This document shows positions 15,062 through 23,638 of a DNA stretch of 64,000 bases, in pieces. The translations under genes and the position numbers were made by a program. The notes beneath the pieces were generated by a model. It was not told the origin of the DNA. It saw only the letters and a program-made list of their open reading frames with translations, and did not search any database. The DNA is taken from positions 4,898,001 to 4,962,000 of the forward strand of contig NZ_CP108025.1 in NCBI RefSeq assembly GCF_041435095.1, written 5' to 3'. Numbering within the stretch: the stretch's first letter is position 1; each line of letters begins with the position of its first letter. Origin of the DNA: Kitasatospora sp. NBC_00315. GTDB taxonomy: Bacteria; Actinomycetota; Actinomycetes; Streptomycetales; Streptomycetaceae.

Positions 15062-16270
15062 TTGGCAACGGCATGGAGTTCGGACGCGCGGGCCCGGGCG
15101 TCCGGCCTCGGCGTGGAGCTGCGCCGACGCTTCGCGGGAGTGGACCCGTACGTCCTGGACACGCTGCTGGCGGCCTTCTCGGCGGCGGTCTCGCTCTGGT
15201 CGGTGTGGAACGACGAGGTGGCGCGGCCGTGGTGGGTGTACGCCTTGGCGTTCGGAACGGCCCTGCCGCTGCCCTGGCGCCGCCGGGCGCCGATGCTGGT
15301 GGCCGCAGTGGCCGGGACGGTTTCGGTGGGCGTGTCGGTGGCCGCGCACTCCTCGATGCCGCAGATCCCGGTGTACGCCGTCCTCACCGTCTACACGGTC
15401 GCCGATCGCGGCCGGGACTGGCAGCGGGCCCTGCTGTTGGTGATCCTGGTGCTCTCCAACGTCGTCGGCACGCACTCGGTCAACGGGCTGCTGTTCAGCC
15501 TGCTGCTCACCGTCGGCACCTTCGTCTTCGGCACGCTGGTGCGCGAACTGCGGCGGCTGGCACGGGTGGAGGCGGACCGGGCGCGCGAGGTCGGACTGCG
15601 GGCGGCCAGCGAGGCGGCGCGGGCGGTGGCGGAGGAGCGCGGCCGGATCGCCCGGGAGATGCACGACATCCTGGCGCACGCCGTCTCCCTGATGGTGATC
15701 CAGGCGGAGGCCGGCCCGGTGGTGGTGCACTCCGATCCCGACCGGGCGATCAGGGCGTTCGACACCATCGCCGACTCCGGGCGCGATGCCATGGTGCAAC
15801 TGCGGCGCGTCCTGGGTGTCCTGAAGGAGGACGGGGCGGGCCCGCAGTTGGCGCCACAGCCCCGGCTGGCCGAGCTGGCGGCGGTGGCCGAGCGGGTCCG
15901 GCAGGCGGGTGTACGGGTCGAGCTGGAGCTGTCCGGGCTGGAGCGGGCGATGCCGACGGATGTCGAGGCCGCGGCCTTCCGGATCGTGCAGGAGGCGCTG
16001 ACCAACATCGTCAAGCACTCCGGGGCCGACTCCTCCGTCGTCCGGGTCGCCCGTACGGGGGAGCTGCTGGAGGTGGAGGTGTCCGACAACGGACGTGGGG
16101 TGCGGCCCGAGGCCGGCCGCGCGGTGGGCGAGTGGTCCGGCGGGCGGGGGCTGATCGGCATCCGCGAGCGGGCCGCGGCCTGCGGCGGGCGGGCCGAGGC
16201 GGGGCCCCGGCCGGACGGCCCGGGCTTCCTGGTGAGCGCGCGGCTGCCGCTGGGCGCCGCCGTACGGTGA
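15062..16270 (+). CDS. Sensor histidine kinase, NarL-partner (HisKA_3) type
   Basis: A 402-residue membrane sensor kinase. About five hydrophobic segments fill residues 25-150, with short loops and no large extracellular domain. The dimerisation/phosphoacceptor motif EERGRIAREMHDILAH follows, with His201. The HATPase_c domain has the N box EALTNIVKHS, then VSDNGRGV and GGRGLIGIRERA. The start TTG 15062 is preferred because GGGGAGG lies about six bases upstream; a longer frame reaches back to 14858. It is followed after 13 bases by its response regulator, so the two are one operon. The signal is unknown; kinases of this layout often sense envelope or membrane state. Confidence 0.92.
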   Translation: MATAWSSDARARASGLGVELRRRFAGVDPYVLDTLLAAFSAAVSLWSVWNDEVARPWWVYALAFGTALPLPWRRRAPMLVAAVAGTVSVGVSVAAHSSMPQIPVYAVLTVYTVADRGRDWQRALLLVILVLSNVVGTHSVNGLLFSLLLTVGTFVFGTLVRELRRLARVEADRAREVGLRAASEAARAVAEERGRIAREMHDILAHAVSLMVIQAEAGPVVVHSDPDRAIRAFDTIADSGRDAMVQLRRVLGVLKEDGAGPQLAPQPRLAELAAVAERVRQAGVRVELELSGLERAMPTDVEAAAFRIVQEALTNIVKHSGADSSVVRVARTGELLEVEVSDNGRGVRPEAGRAVGEWSGGRGLIGIRERAAACGGRAEAGPRPDGPGFLVSARLPLGAAVR

Positions 16271-16283
16271 GGGGACGGAACTG

Positions 16284-16979
16284 ATGGACCCGATACGGGT
16301 GGTGGTCGCCGACGACCAGGAGCTGGTGCGGGCCGGCTTCGGCATGATCCTGGACGCCCAGCCGGACATCGAGGTGGTGGCCGAGGCCGCTGACGGCGCC
16401 GAGGCGGTGGAGGCCGTCCGGGTGCACCGGCCGGACGTTCTGCTGCTGGATGTCCGGATGCCCGTGATGGACGGCCTGGAGGCGGCCCGGCGGGTCTGCG
16501 CCGACCACCCGGGCACCAAGGTGATCATGCTGACCACCTTCGACATCGACGACTACGTCTTCGACGCGCTCTACGCCGGTGCCAGCGGCTTCCTGCTGAA
16601 AGACGTCCGCCGGGACGATCTCGTCCACGGCGTACGGATGGTGGCCTCCGGCGAGGCGTTGCTCGCGCCGTCGGTGACCCGACGGCTGATCGCCGAGTTC
16701 GCGGCGCGCCGGCCGGCTGGTGGAGCCCTGCCGGGGCCCGGGCAGGCCGTCCGGGCGCCCTCCCGACTCCTGGAGCAACTGACCGCCCGTGAGCAGGAGA
16801 CTCTGCGGCTGCTCGCCCGGGGCCTGTCCAACGCGGAGATCGCGGCCGAACTCGTGGTCAGCGAACACACCGTGAAGACGCACGTCAGCAATGTGCTCGC
16901 CAAGCTGCACCTGCGCGACCGGGTGCACGCGGTGGTGTTCGCGTACGAGGCGGGCGCGGTGGTGGCGGGCGAGGGCTGA
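16284..16979 (+). CDS. Response regulator, NarL/LuxR family
   Basis: A 231-residue DNA-binding regulator, partner of the kinase just upstream. The receiver domain has the acidic pair Asp10-Asp11, the phosphoacceptor Asp56 in VLLLDVRMPVMDG, the conserved Thr in MLTTFD and the Lys of FLLKDV. A linker rich in Ala/Gly/Pro (about 145-158) leads to the GerE/LuxR helix-turn-helix: LTAREQETLRLLARGLSNAE and SEHTVKTHVSNVLAKLHLRD. It starts at ATG 16284. The likely target is the membrane-protein gene at 17159 or the operon itself, but no operator was recognised. Confidence 0.95.
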   Translation: MDPIRVVVADDQELVRAGFGMILDAQPDIEVVAEAADGAEAVEAVRVHRPDVLLLDVRMPVMDGLEAARRVCADHPGTKVIMLTTFDIDDYVFDALYAGASGFLLKDVRRDDLVHGVRMVASGEALLAPSVTRRLIAEFAARRPAGGALPGPGQAVRAPSRLLEQLTAREQETLRLLARGLSNAEIAAELVVSEHTVKTHVSNVLAKLHLRDRVHAVVFAYEAGAVVAGEG

Positions 16980-17158
16980 GCCCGCTCCGGGAGACGGGGG
17001 AGATCCGGGGGCTCCGGGCTCGCGGTGCTCCCCCCCGGGGGGCGAACCCTCCCCCGCGCGGGGGAGGCCGCCGGCTCGCCGGTACGGGCGATCCGTGGCG
17101 GGCCGCCGAACGGCAGGCTCTGTGGTGTCGAACCGACTGACGCCGAGAGGGACTTGCC

Positions 17159-17914
17159 ATGAGCAGCGGAACCACGACCAGCGGAACCACGACCAGCGGA
17201 ACCATGAGCACCGGAACCATGACCAGCGGAACCATGAGCACCGGGCACAGCAGCAGTAGCAACGACAGCGGCAGCGACAACACCACCATCACCACCACCC
17301 GTACCGACCTCCGCCGTACCACCGCTGCGGTCGCCGCCGCCCCCGTCCTGCTGGGCCTGTACGGCGGGATCCGGCTACTCGACGGCTCCCGGGCTCCCGG
17401 GGCCGGCTGGCTGGTCGGCCACACCCTCCTGCTGGCCGGACTGCTGCTGTTCGCCCCGGTGTTCGCCGGGCTGCGCCGGATGATCGCGCCGCGCCGCCCG
17501 GTGGGCCGGGTCGCCGCGAACCTGACGGCGGGGGTGGCCTTCGCCGGGTTGCTGGCGGCGGTCGGCCAGACCGGGATCGACCTCTACGTCGGGGCGCGGG
17601 CCGCCGACAAGGCGGAGCAGATCCGGCTGTTCGATCAGATCCAGAACCACCCCGGTGTGGTGCCCGCGTTCTACGCGGTGGGGCCGCTGCTGTTCTACGT
17701 CGGCCTGCTGGCCCTGCTGGTGACCCTCGCGGCCGGCCGGGCCCGGCGGATCAGCGTCTGGAGCCCGGTCCTGGTCCTGGTGGGGACGGTCGTCATGGGC
17801 GCCGACCTCGACCTGATGTCGGTCGGCGCGGCGCTCTACCTGGCCGCCCTGCTGCCGCTGGCCGGCCGCCTCGCCTCCGCCGCCGCGGCGACCGCCCGAC
17901 GCCCTCGGGGGTGA
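17159..17914 (+). CDS. Six-helix membrane protein with a repetitive Ser/Gly/Thr N-terminus
   Basis: A 251-residue protein of unknown function. The first 50 residues are Ser, Gly, Thr and Met in a five-residue pattern (SGTTT, SGTTT, SGTMS, TGTMT, SGTMS) encoded by 15-bp repeats. Six hydrophobic segments follow, around residues 58-78, 85-110, 118-145, 165-190, 195-212 and 215-235, separated by short Arg-rich loops (LRRMIAPRRP). I do not recognise the family with certainty. A good ribosome site (GAGAGGGA) precedes ATG 17159. It lies downstream of the two-component pair and may be its target or a fellow operon member. It converges directly on the next gene with no gap. Confidence 0.85.
   Translation: MSSGTTTSGTTTSGTMSTGTMTSGTMSTGHSSSSNDSGSDNTTITTTRTDLRRTTAAVAAAPVLLGLYGGIRLLDGSRAPGAGWLVGHTLLLAGLLLFAPVFAGLRRMIAPRRPVGRVAANLTAGVAFAGLLAAVGQTGIDLYVGARAADKAEQIRLFDQIQNHPGVVPAFYAVGPLLFYVGLLALLVTLAAGRARRISVWSPVLVLVGTVVMGADLDLMSVGAALYLAALLPLAGRLASAAAATARRPRG
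17165..17239 (+). repeat. Five 15-bp coding repeats
   Basis: Units start at 17165, 17180, 17195, 17210 and 17225; the first two are identical (AGCGGAACCACGACC). The period is a multiple of three, so copy-number change keeps the reading frame and only alters the length of the N-terminal tail. Confidence 0.9.
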
Positions 17915-20344
17915 TCAGCCGGTCCGGCCAATCGTCCCCGTCGCCCCCGCCGCGAGCACCGCCGCGGCCAGCGCGGCCGGGGTGGCCGGGCCGCGGCCGT
18001 AGAAGGGGCGTGCCTCCGCGAGCGAGGGCATCGGATTCTCGGCCCGCTCCTCCGGGGCACGTTCCAGCACCGTGGTGCCGGTCTCGGCCTCCAGGACGGG
18101 TGCGTAGCCGGCCGCTCGCAGCGCCGCCAGCGTCTCCTCCGGCGGGGCGGTGCTGATCAGTACGGTGGGGGCGATCCGGCGCAGGCCCAGCCGGCCGAGC
18201 GCGCGGGCCCTCGACAGCTCCGTCACCAGCGCCTCGTCGTCCGAGCGGATGCAGCACGCCGAGCGGACCACCCGCATCCGGCCGTGCGTGCGGGCGGTGT
18301 CCTTGAGCAGGTACTCCAGCGCCTGCGGAAGGGGAAGCCCGCCCTCGGACACCTCGGTCAGCAGGGTGGCCAGCTCCGCCGCGTCGGAGCCGGCGTCCAG
18401 CGCCCGGCGCACGGAGGCCGGCCCGATCCGCCAGACCACCGCATGGCCCTCGGACTCGCGGTCGGCCACCGAGGAGAGCAGGTCCGTCAGCTCGGGCGCG
18501 GCGGCGCCGGAGACCACGGCGGTGAGATCGGCCTGGAAGCGCGCGGTGGTTCGCGGCGGCGGCACCAGTTCGGCGAGGGCTGTGCGCAGTCCGCCGACGG
18601 CGGTGGCGAGCGCCGGGTACCGGGTCAGCCGTACGCCGGTGCCCGGGACGGCCGGGAAGTAGCGGGCGGCGCCCGCCCGCAGCAACGCGAGCGCCGCCCG
18701 GCCGACCGGCGTCAGCGCGCCGTGCGCGACCACGCCCAGCAGTTCGGCCTCCCGCAGCGTCGCGGCGACCCGGGCCGGCTCGGCGTTCCCGGGATCGGCC
18801 GCGCCGCCCCCGAACCAGCGGACGGCCTCGGTGAACCCGGCCTGCACCGGGCCGGACAGGGCGTCGACCGGGCCCAGCCCGTACCCCTCGGGCAACCGGG
18901 CCAGTGCCTCCAGCACCGAGCGCCGCAGCGGTACGGCGCCCCGGTCCTGCGGGGCGATCAGGGCGACGGGGGTGTCGTCCGAGTCGGGCCGGTGGCTGAA
19001 CACCTCGGGAGTGACGGCCCAGGTGGCGATCAGCGGGGCCAGCCGGTCGGCGGGTGAGGCGGTCAGCCAGCCGTCGTACCGGGCGGTGGGCAGCATCCGG
19101 GCGGGCTGCGGCGGGGCGGGCCTTCGGCCGCGGGTGGGTGGCGGGGCGTCCCGGTGCGGGGCGATCAGGCCCGCGTTGGCGGCCAGGTCCAGCCAGAGCC
19201 GGGTCTGCGATTCGGGAGCGCCGACGGCCTTGGCGAGCCGACGGGTGTCCCGGACGGCGATCCCGCCGGCCTTGCGGACCGCCAGGGGCTGTGCGGCCGT
19301 CGAGCGGAGCAGCAGTTCCACCCGTGAGGCGGCCGCGGTGGCGGCGGCCTGCGCCTCGCCGCCCCAGCCGGCCGGCAGTTCGCTCAGCCCCTCGACGGCC
19401 GGCGGTTCGGGATCGTAGGCGAGCGGCTCCCGCGGGTCGCGCAGCGCGGTGGCCACCTCGCCCGGCAACTCCGCCAGTTCGGGGCCGACCGGGACGAGGA
19501 GGGCGCGCTCGGCCAGCCAGTCGGCCCCGGTGTCGCCCGAGCCACCGGGGCGGAACAGGAACCTGCCGCCCGATCCGTAGTAGCCGGCGGTGTCGCCGAC
19601 GAAGCAGCGGGTGCGCAGCCGCGGCGGGCCGGCCACGAGTGCGCCCAGCAGTTCGACGGCCTCCCGCGGTGCGTCGGCGAGGGTGCGGTGCAGCCTCGCC
19701 GGGTCCTGGAGGTGCTCCTCGACCAGCTGCTGCGCGTCGTCGCGGGTGCGGCACGGGGGCAGTTCGAGGCCGGCCGCCACCCGGTGGATCTCGGCTGCCC
19801 GGTACGCCTCCGTCAACAGGTCACGGGCGGGTCGGCCGAGGCCGCGCAGCTCCGGCACCTGCTGGTGCAGCAGAGCGGGCACCACCAGTCGGTCGCCGTG
19901 CGGCGGCAGGAGAAGGGCCAGCTCGGCGAGACGGTCGAGCTCCTGGGCGGCCCGCTCGCCGAGGGAGTCGAGCAGCAGAGTGCGCGGGACGGCCCGCTCG
20001 GCGGGGTCGGGAGTGCGGCCGAGCGGCCCGGCCGGTCCGGTCCGGTACGCGGCCCGGGCGCCGGTGAAGCCCGCCAGGCCGGGCACGGCGGACGGCGCGG
20101 GGGCGGGGCCGTGCAGGCGTTCGGCGAGGATCGCGATCGCGGCGAGCACCTGGATCCCGGCCGTGTCCAGCTCGTTGAGGGCGAGGGCCACCGAGCCGTT
20201 GCCCAGCAGTTGCTCGGCCAGCCGGGCCGGGTCGTCCAGGCCGGGGGCGCCCTGGTAGGGCAGCAGCCGCTGTTCGAGCAGCTCGGTCAACTGCTCGGGC
20301 GTCCGGGAGGTCAGCCAGGTCATCAGGGCGTCGGCGCTGGTCAC
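17915..20344 (-). CDS. Helicase C-terminal-like (Helicase_C_3) protein
   Basis: An 809-residue protein reading MTSADALMTWLTSRTPEQLTELL from GTG 20344. It matches the actinobacterial family annotated as helicase-associated or XPB/Ssl2-like N-terminal domain proteins. The body is Leu/Ala/Pro-rich, and a C-terminal module has LPLPQALEYLLKDTARTHGR, VVRSACCIRSDDEALVTELS and PTVLISTAPPEETLAALRAA. No Walker A or DEAD-type motor motif was found, so an active helicase is unlikely; a DNA repair link is only family-level inference. Longer in-frame extension upstream to 21073 is rejected because it overlaps the VWA gene in another frame. It starts 33 bases after the VWA stop, so the two form one minus-strand unit. 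Confidence 0.85.
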   Translation of the reverse strand: MTSADALMTWLTSRTPEQLTELLEQRLLPYQGAPGLDDPARLAEQLLGNGSVALALNELDTAGIQVLAAIAILAERLHGPAPAPSAVPGLAGFTGARAAYRTGPAGPLGRTPDPAERAVPRTLLLDSLGERAAQELDRLAELALLLPPHGDRLVVPALLHQQVPELRGLGRPARDLLTEAYRAAEIHRVAAGLELPPCRTRDDAQQLVEEHLQDPARLHRTLADAPREAVELLGALVAGPPRLRTRCFVGDTAGYYGSGGRFLFRPGGSGDTGADWLAERALLVPVGPELAELPGEVATALRDPREPLAYDPEPPAVEGLSELPAGWGGEAQAAATAAASRVELLLRSTAAQPLAVRKAGGIAVRDTRRLAKAVGAPESQTRLWLDLAANAGLIAPHRDAPPPTRGRRPAPPQPARMLPTARYDGWLTASPADRLAPLIATWAVTPEVFSHRPDSDDTPVALIAPQDRGAVPLRRSVLEALARLPEGYGLGPVDALSGPVQAGFTEAVRWFGGGAADPGNAEPARVAATLREAELLGVVAHGALTPVGRAALALLRAGAARYFPAVPGTGVRLTRYPALATAVGGLRTALAELVPPPRTTARFQADLTAVVSGAAAPELTDLLSSVADRESEGHAVVWRIGPASVRRALDAGSDAAELATLLTEVSEGGLPLPQALEYLLKDTARTHGRMRVVRSACCIRSDDEALVTELSRARALGRLGLRRIAPTVLISTAPPEETLAALRAAGYAPVLEAETGTTVLERAPEERAENPMPSLAEARPFYGRGPATPAALAAAVLAAGATGTIGRTG

Positions 20345-20376
20345 GGCCCCACGGTAGCCGACCGGACCGGGGCGGC

Positions 20377-21265
20377 TCAGCGCATCCGGAAGACCGGACC
20401 CCTGGGGGTGAAGGGCAGTCCGGCACCGGGCGGGAGAAGGTAGGCGTGCTCGCGGCGCACCCGCAGGACGTCGCACTCGCCGTCGGTGATCAGCAGGACG
20501 GGAGCCCCCGGCGGGAAGTCCTCGGCGCGCTCCAGCAGGTCGATGCCGGGCTGCAGGACGGTGCCGCCGCGCCCGCGGACCCGGACCCGGCAGGCGATCT
20601 CGGCGACCGGGAGGTACCCGGCATCGTGCGGGGCGGCGTCGCAGAACACCACCCGGGCCGCCGTGACGTCGCGGGCGGCGGCGTACGAGGCGATGGCGCC
20701 GAGGGCCTTGCCGAGCACGGGCCGGCTCATCGAGCCGGAGGTGTCCAGCAGCACGCCGAAGGTGCAGCGGGCCAGCTCCTGCGGCGGGTGGTAGCGGCCG
20801 GCGCGCGCGGGATCTCCGGAGCGGAGGCCTGCCGCCGGGACGGCCGGGCGTGGCTCCGGACGGCCTGCGGGGAGGGGACGAACTCGTCGAACCAGCGGGC
20901 CGGTTGCGCGTCCCAGGGCAGTGGCGGGTGGGCCAGTGCGCGGATCTCCTCGACCAGCCCGGCCGGCAGCGGCCCGCGCTCGCGCTGGTGCAGGTCGAAG
21001 CCCTGCCGGAGGCCGCGCCGGTAGGAGTCGTCCAGGTCGGCGTAGTCGCGTCGGCCGTGGTCGAGCGGCTCACCGAGGATGTCGGGCAGGCCCTTGCCGG
21101 CCAGGGCGGCGAGCCGGCGGACGCGGCGCTGGTCGCGGGCGATCCGGTCGTACACCTCCTCGGCCGACAGGCCCCTCAGCTGCGGGTCGTGCAGCAGGCC
21201 GTCGGGCATGTCGCCGACAGCAGCTCGGGGACCTGGGACGGCGAGACGGTGACTGCACCCTGCAC
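20377..21265 (-). pseudogene. VWA-like domain protein, broken by two apparent frameshifts
   Basis: Three frames must be joined to read one protein. Frame A starts at GTG 21265 after GAAGGAG and gives VTVSPSQVPELL. Frame B gives GDMPDGLLHDPQLRGLSAEE, the middle region and RPSRRQASAPEIPR. Frame C gives RYHPPQELARCTFGVLLDTSGSM, then GGTVLQPGIDLLERAEDF and LLITDGECDVLRVRREHA. DTSGSM and the later ITDGE are the metal-binding (MIDAS) elements of a von Willebrand A fold, as in actinobacterial VWA-like proteins. Both shifts are of the same type (one base missing or two extra). The second falls in a CGCGCGCG run near 20802-20809, where removing one CG joins the frames. It may be real decay or a sequence error. 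It appears to be co-transcribed with the helicase-like gene. Confidence 0.7.
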
Positions 21266-21374
21266 GGGGCTCCTTCGAGGGGGGTGACGACCCGCCAAGT
21301 CTGCGGCGGGGCGTCCGGCGCCGCACCCGGTTTTACGGTGGCGGGCTGCGGGAGCGGCCGCGTACGGTCCGGGC

Positions 21375-22112
21375 ATGAACGCGAAGCGCCCCCTGACCGC
21401 CGTCCTGACCGGGGCCGGCATCTCCACCGACTCCGGCATCCCCGACTACCGGGGCCCGAACGGCGTCTGGCGGCGCGACCCCGACGCCCAGCAGCTGGTC
21501 ACCATCGGCCCCTACCGCGCCGACCCGGACGTCCGCCGCCGGGCCTGGCTGCTGCGCCGCGACGTCGGCGCGCTGACGGCCGAGCCCAACGCCGGACACC
21601 TCGCCCTCGTCGAGCTGGAGCGGGCCGGCCTGCCGGTGCGGGTCCTCACCCAGAACGTCGACGGCCTGCACCAGCGGGCCGGCTTCCCGGCCCGCAAGGT
21701 GCTCGAACTGCACGGCACCGCCCGGGAGGTGCAGTGCCTGGGCTGTCGCGTGCGCGGCCCGATGGCCGAAGCCCTCGCCCGGGTCGAGGCGGGGGAGCCC
21801 GATCCGCCGTGCCGGGCCTGCGGCGGCATCCTCAAGCCCGCGACGGTGATGTTCGGCGAGGCGCTCGACCCGGTGGTGCTGGAGCAGGCCGGGGCCATCG
21901 CCAAGGCCTGCGACCTGTTCGTCGCGATCGGCACCACCCTCCAGGTGTACCCGGCGGCCGGGCTGGCGCAGCTGGCGCTGGACGGCGGCGCCCGGTTGAT
22001 CGTGATGAACGCCGAATCGACGCCGTACGACCCGGTGGCGGACGAGGTGATCCGGGAGCCGATCGGCACGGCGCTACCGGCGCTGGTGGAGCGGCTGCTG
22101 GGACGGGGGTGA
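21375..22112 (+). CDS. Sirtuin (Sir2-family NAD-dependent protein deacylase)
   Basis: A 245-residue sirtuin that removes acyl groups from protein lysines using NAD. Motifs in order: GAGIS (13-17) with SGIPDYRG for NAD binding, TQNVDGLH (92-99), catalytic His113 in ELHGT, the zinc site Cys121-Cys124 (CLGC) and Cys146-Cys149 (CRAC), then KPATVMFGEAL, IGTTLQVYPAAGL and the NAD-contacting MNAEST. All key residues are present, so it should be active. ATG 21375 is the start; it is divergent from the VWA/helicase-like unit. It lies 48 bases before the PP2C remnant and may share a transcript with it. Confidence 0.96.
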   Translation: MNAKRPLTAVLTGAGISTDSGIPDYRGPNGVWRRDPDAQQLVTIGPYRADPDVRRRAWLLRRDVGALTAEPNAGHLALVELERAGLPVRVLTQNVDGLHQRAGFPARKVLELHGTAREVQCLGCRVRGPMAEALARVEAGEPDPPCRACGGILKPATVMFGEALDPVVLEQAGAIAKACDLFVAIGTTLQVYPAAGLAQLALDGGARLIVMNAESTPYDPVADEVIREPIGTALPALVERLLGRG

Positions 22113-22160
22113 GCCGCCGGGGTCTCGCCGGCCGTCGCACTCAAGGAGTTCGCGACCACG

Positions 22161-22564
22161 ATGCGGGCGCTGCTCGTCCCCGTCGATCCCGGCGTCTGCG
22201 TGCGCGGCTTCGTCTCCGTCGGCGACGGCGGGCTTTCGCGGCTGCGTGACGGCGGGTGGACCTCGCTCGACGGGTGTCCGAGGACGGCGGGATGCTGGAC
22301 AGCGCGACGGACTGCCTGCCCGGGCCCTACCAGCACGCCCACGCGCGCCTGATCACCGACGGGCTGCCCGGCGACGTCCTGGTGCTCTCCACCGACGGCT
22401 TCTCGCTGCCGCTCGCGGGTGAGCCCGAGATGAGGTCCCGCCTCGCCGGACAGTGGGGCGAGACGACCGTCCCCGGTCTCGCCGAGTTCCTCTGGCAGAC
22501 CCAGGTCAGGGCGCGCAGTTACGACGACGACCGCACGGTCGTCTGCCTGTGGGAGGGACCCTGA
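22161..22564 (+). pseudogene. Remnant of a PP2C-type protein phosphatase
   Basis: Only the C-terminal half of a PP2C-like phosphatase is left. One frame gives GFVSVGDGGLSRLRDGGWTSL; the continuation, RVSEDGGMLDSATDCLPGPY, is in another frame, so a shift lies near 22250-22275. The later part has GDVLVLSTDGFSLPL and the terminal metal-site pattern YDDDRTVVCLWEG. The N-terminal metal-binding part of the domain is absent; the sequence before 22161 is the short spacer after the sirtuin. The stop overlaps the start of the kinase gene (TGATG), so the pair was translationally coupled. PP2C, kinase and TerY-like VWA genes form a known bacterial triad. Confidence 0.7.
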
Positions 22565-23575
22565 TGACGGCGGGCGCGTCCGGGATCGACCTGGCCGTGG
22601 CGGACGGCCGTGACGTCGACGAGGCCCACCTGCTCCAGGCGGGGGAGGCGGGCCGGGGCGGCCAGGGGATGATCCACCGGATCGCCGGGTACCCGGGGCT
22701 GCTGTTCAAGCGCTATCTGCAGCCGGACAAGGTGAACGGCGCCGCCCTCACCGAACTCGTCCGGCTGCGCCACGACCTGCCGTCGGCGGAGCGCGAGCGC
22801 CTGGACGCCCAGGCGGCCTGGCCGCTCTGCAGGGTGGTCGACGCCGGCCGGTGCAAGGGCTTCCTGATGCAGGAGGCACCCGAGGCGATGCGCTGGCAGC
22901 CGGCCTCCGGCAGCCGGAAGCTCACCGAACTCCAGCACCTGTTCTACGCGGAGAGGCCGGCGACCCGAGGGGTGGTCCGCCCCTCGCCGGCCCAGCGGCT
23001 GGAACTCCTCCTGGAGCTGGCCGCGGTGGTGGATCGGCTGCACCGTTGGGGGCTGGTGTTCGGGGACCTCTCGCATGCCAACATCCTCTGGTCGGTCGTG
23101 CCGGAGCCCGCCGTCTACCTCATCGACTGCGACGGCGCCCGGCGCTCCGGGGCGCTGCCCGTCCTGGACCAGACCGACACGCCCTACTGGGCGGACCCGC
23201 ACGCCCTGCCGGGCCAGCCGGCCGGTACGGACAGCGACCGCTACAAGTCGGCCCTGATCATCGGCAGGGCACTGGCCCAGGATCCGTACCTCACCCCGGA
23301 CCGGTCCCTCGATCCGCTCCCCGGACCGGTCCCTCGATCCGCTCCCCGGGGTGCTGACCGAGCGCCGCCTCGCCGCGGTACGCCGTACCTGGGCCCAGGC
23401 CGACGGACCGTACGGCACCAGGCCGGACCTGACCGCCTGGTTGCTGGCCCTCGGCGGACGCGACACCATCGCGCTGGGCTCCGCCGTCACGCCTCCCGTC
23501 CGCCCGGTGGACGAGCGCATGTTCGACGGCCGTGCTCCCCGGGGGCGCATCCGGCTCAGCCGGCCCAAGCTCTGA
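22564..23575 (+). pseudogene. Protein kinase-like gene disrupted by a 25-bp tandem duplication
   Basis: The frame from ATG 22564 encodes a kinase-fold protein. It has a GGQGMIHRI glycine-rich start, LLFKRYL with a possible ATP-site Lys, the catalytic loop GDLSHANIL (Asp168, Asn173) and a DFG-like IDCDGAR (Asp188/Asp190). PYWADPHALPG and a helical C-lobe follow. At 23319-23343 an exact second copy of the preceding 25 bases shifts the frame. The true C-terminus (VLTERRLAAVRRTWAQADG to RGRIRLSRPKL, ending at 23575) is then out of frame. Deleting one copy restores a single protein of 328 residues. It is related to the HHH/YegI-type kinases of TerY-PP2C-kinase triads. As written, the product would lose its C-terminus and read into the P450 region. 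Confidence 0.85.
23294..23343 (+). repeat. Exact 25-bp tandem duplication inside the kinase gene
   Basis: Units 23294-23318 and 23319-23343 are identical (each begins CCCCGGACCGG and ends GATCCGCT). Because 25 is not a multiple of three, the duplication causes a +1 shift. Confidence 0.97.
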
Positions 23576-23638
23576 CCTCCCGGCGGGACCTGCCTACCAT
23601 TGACCACCCACCAGCCCGTCGAACGTGGAGAGTGACCG

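Noticed and set aside
17165..17239. Non-coding minisatellite
   Set aside because: The period is a multiple of three and lies in frame inside a gene with a good ribosome site and six membrane helices, so it is coding.
20345..21073. N-terminal extension of the helicase-like protein
   Set aside because: It overlaps the VWA gene, whose motifs are convincing in the other frames; the conserved N-terminus begins at 20344.
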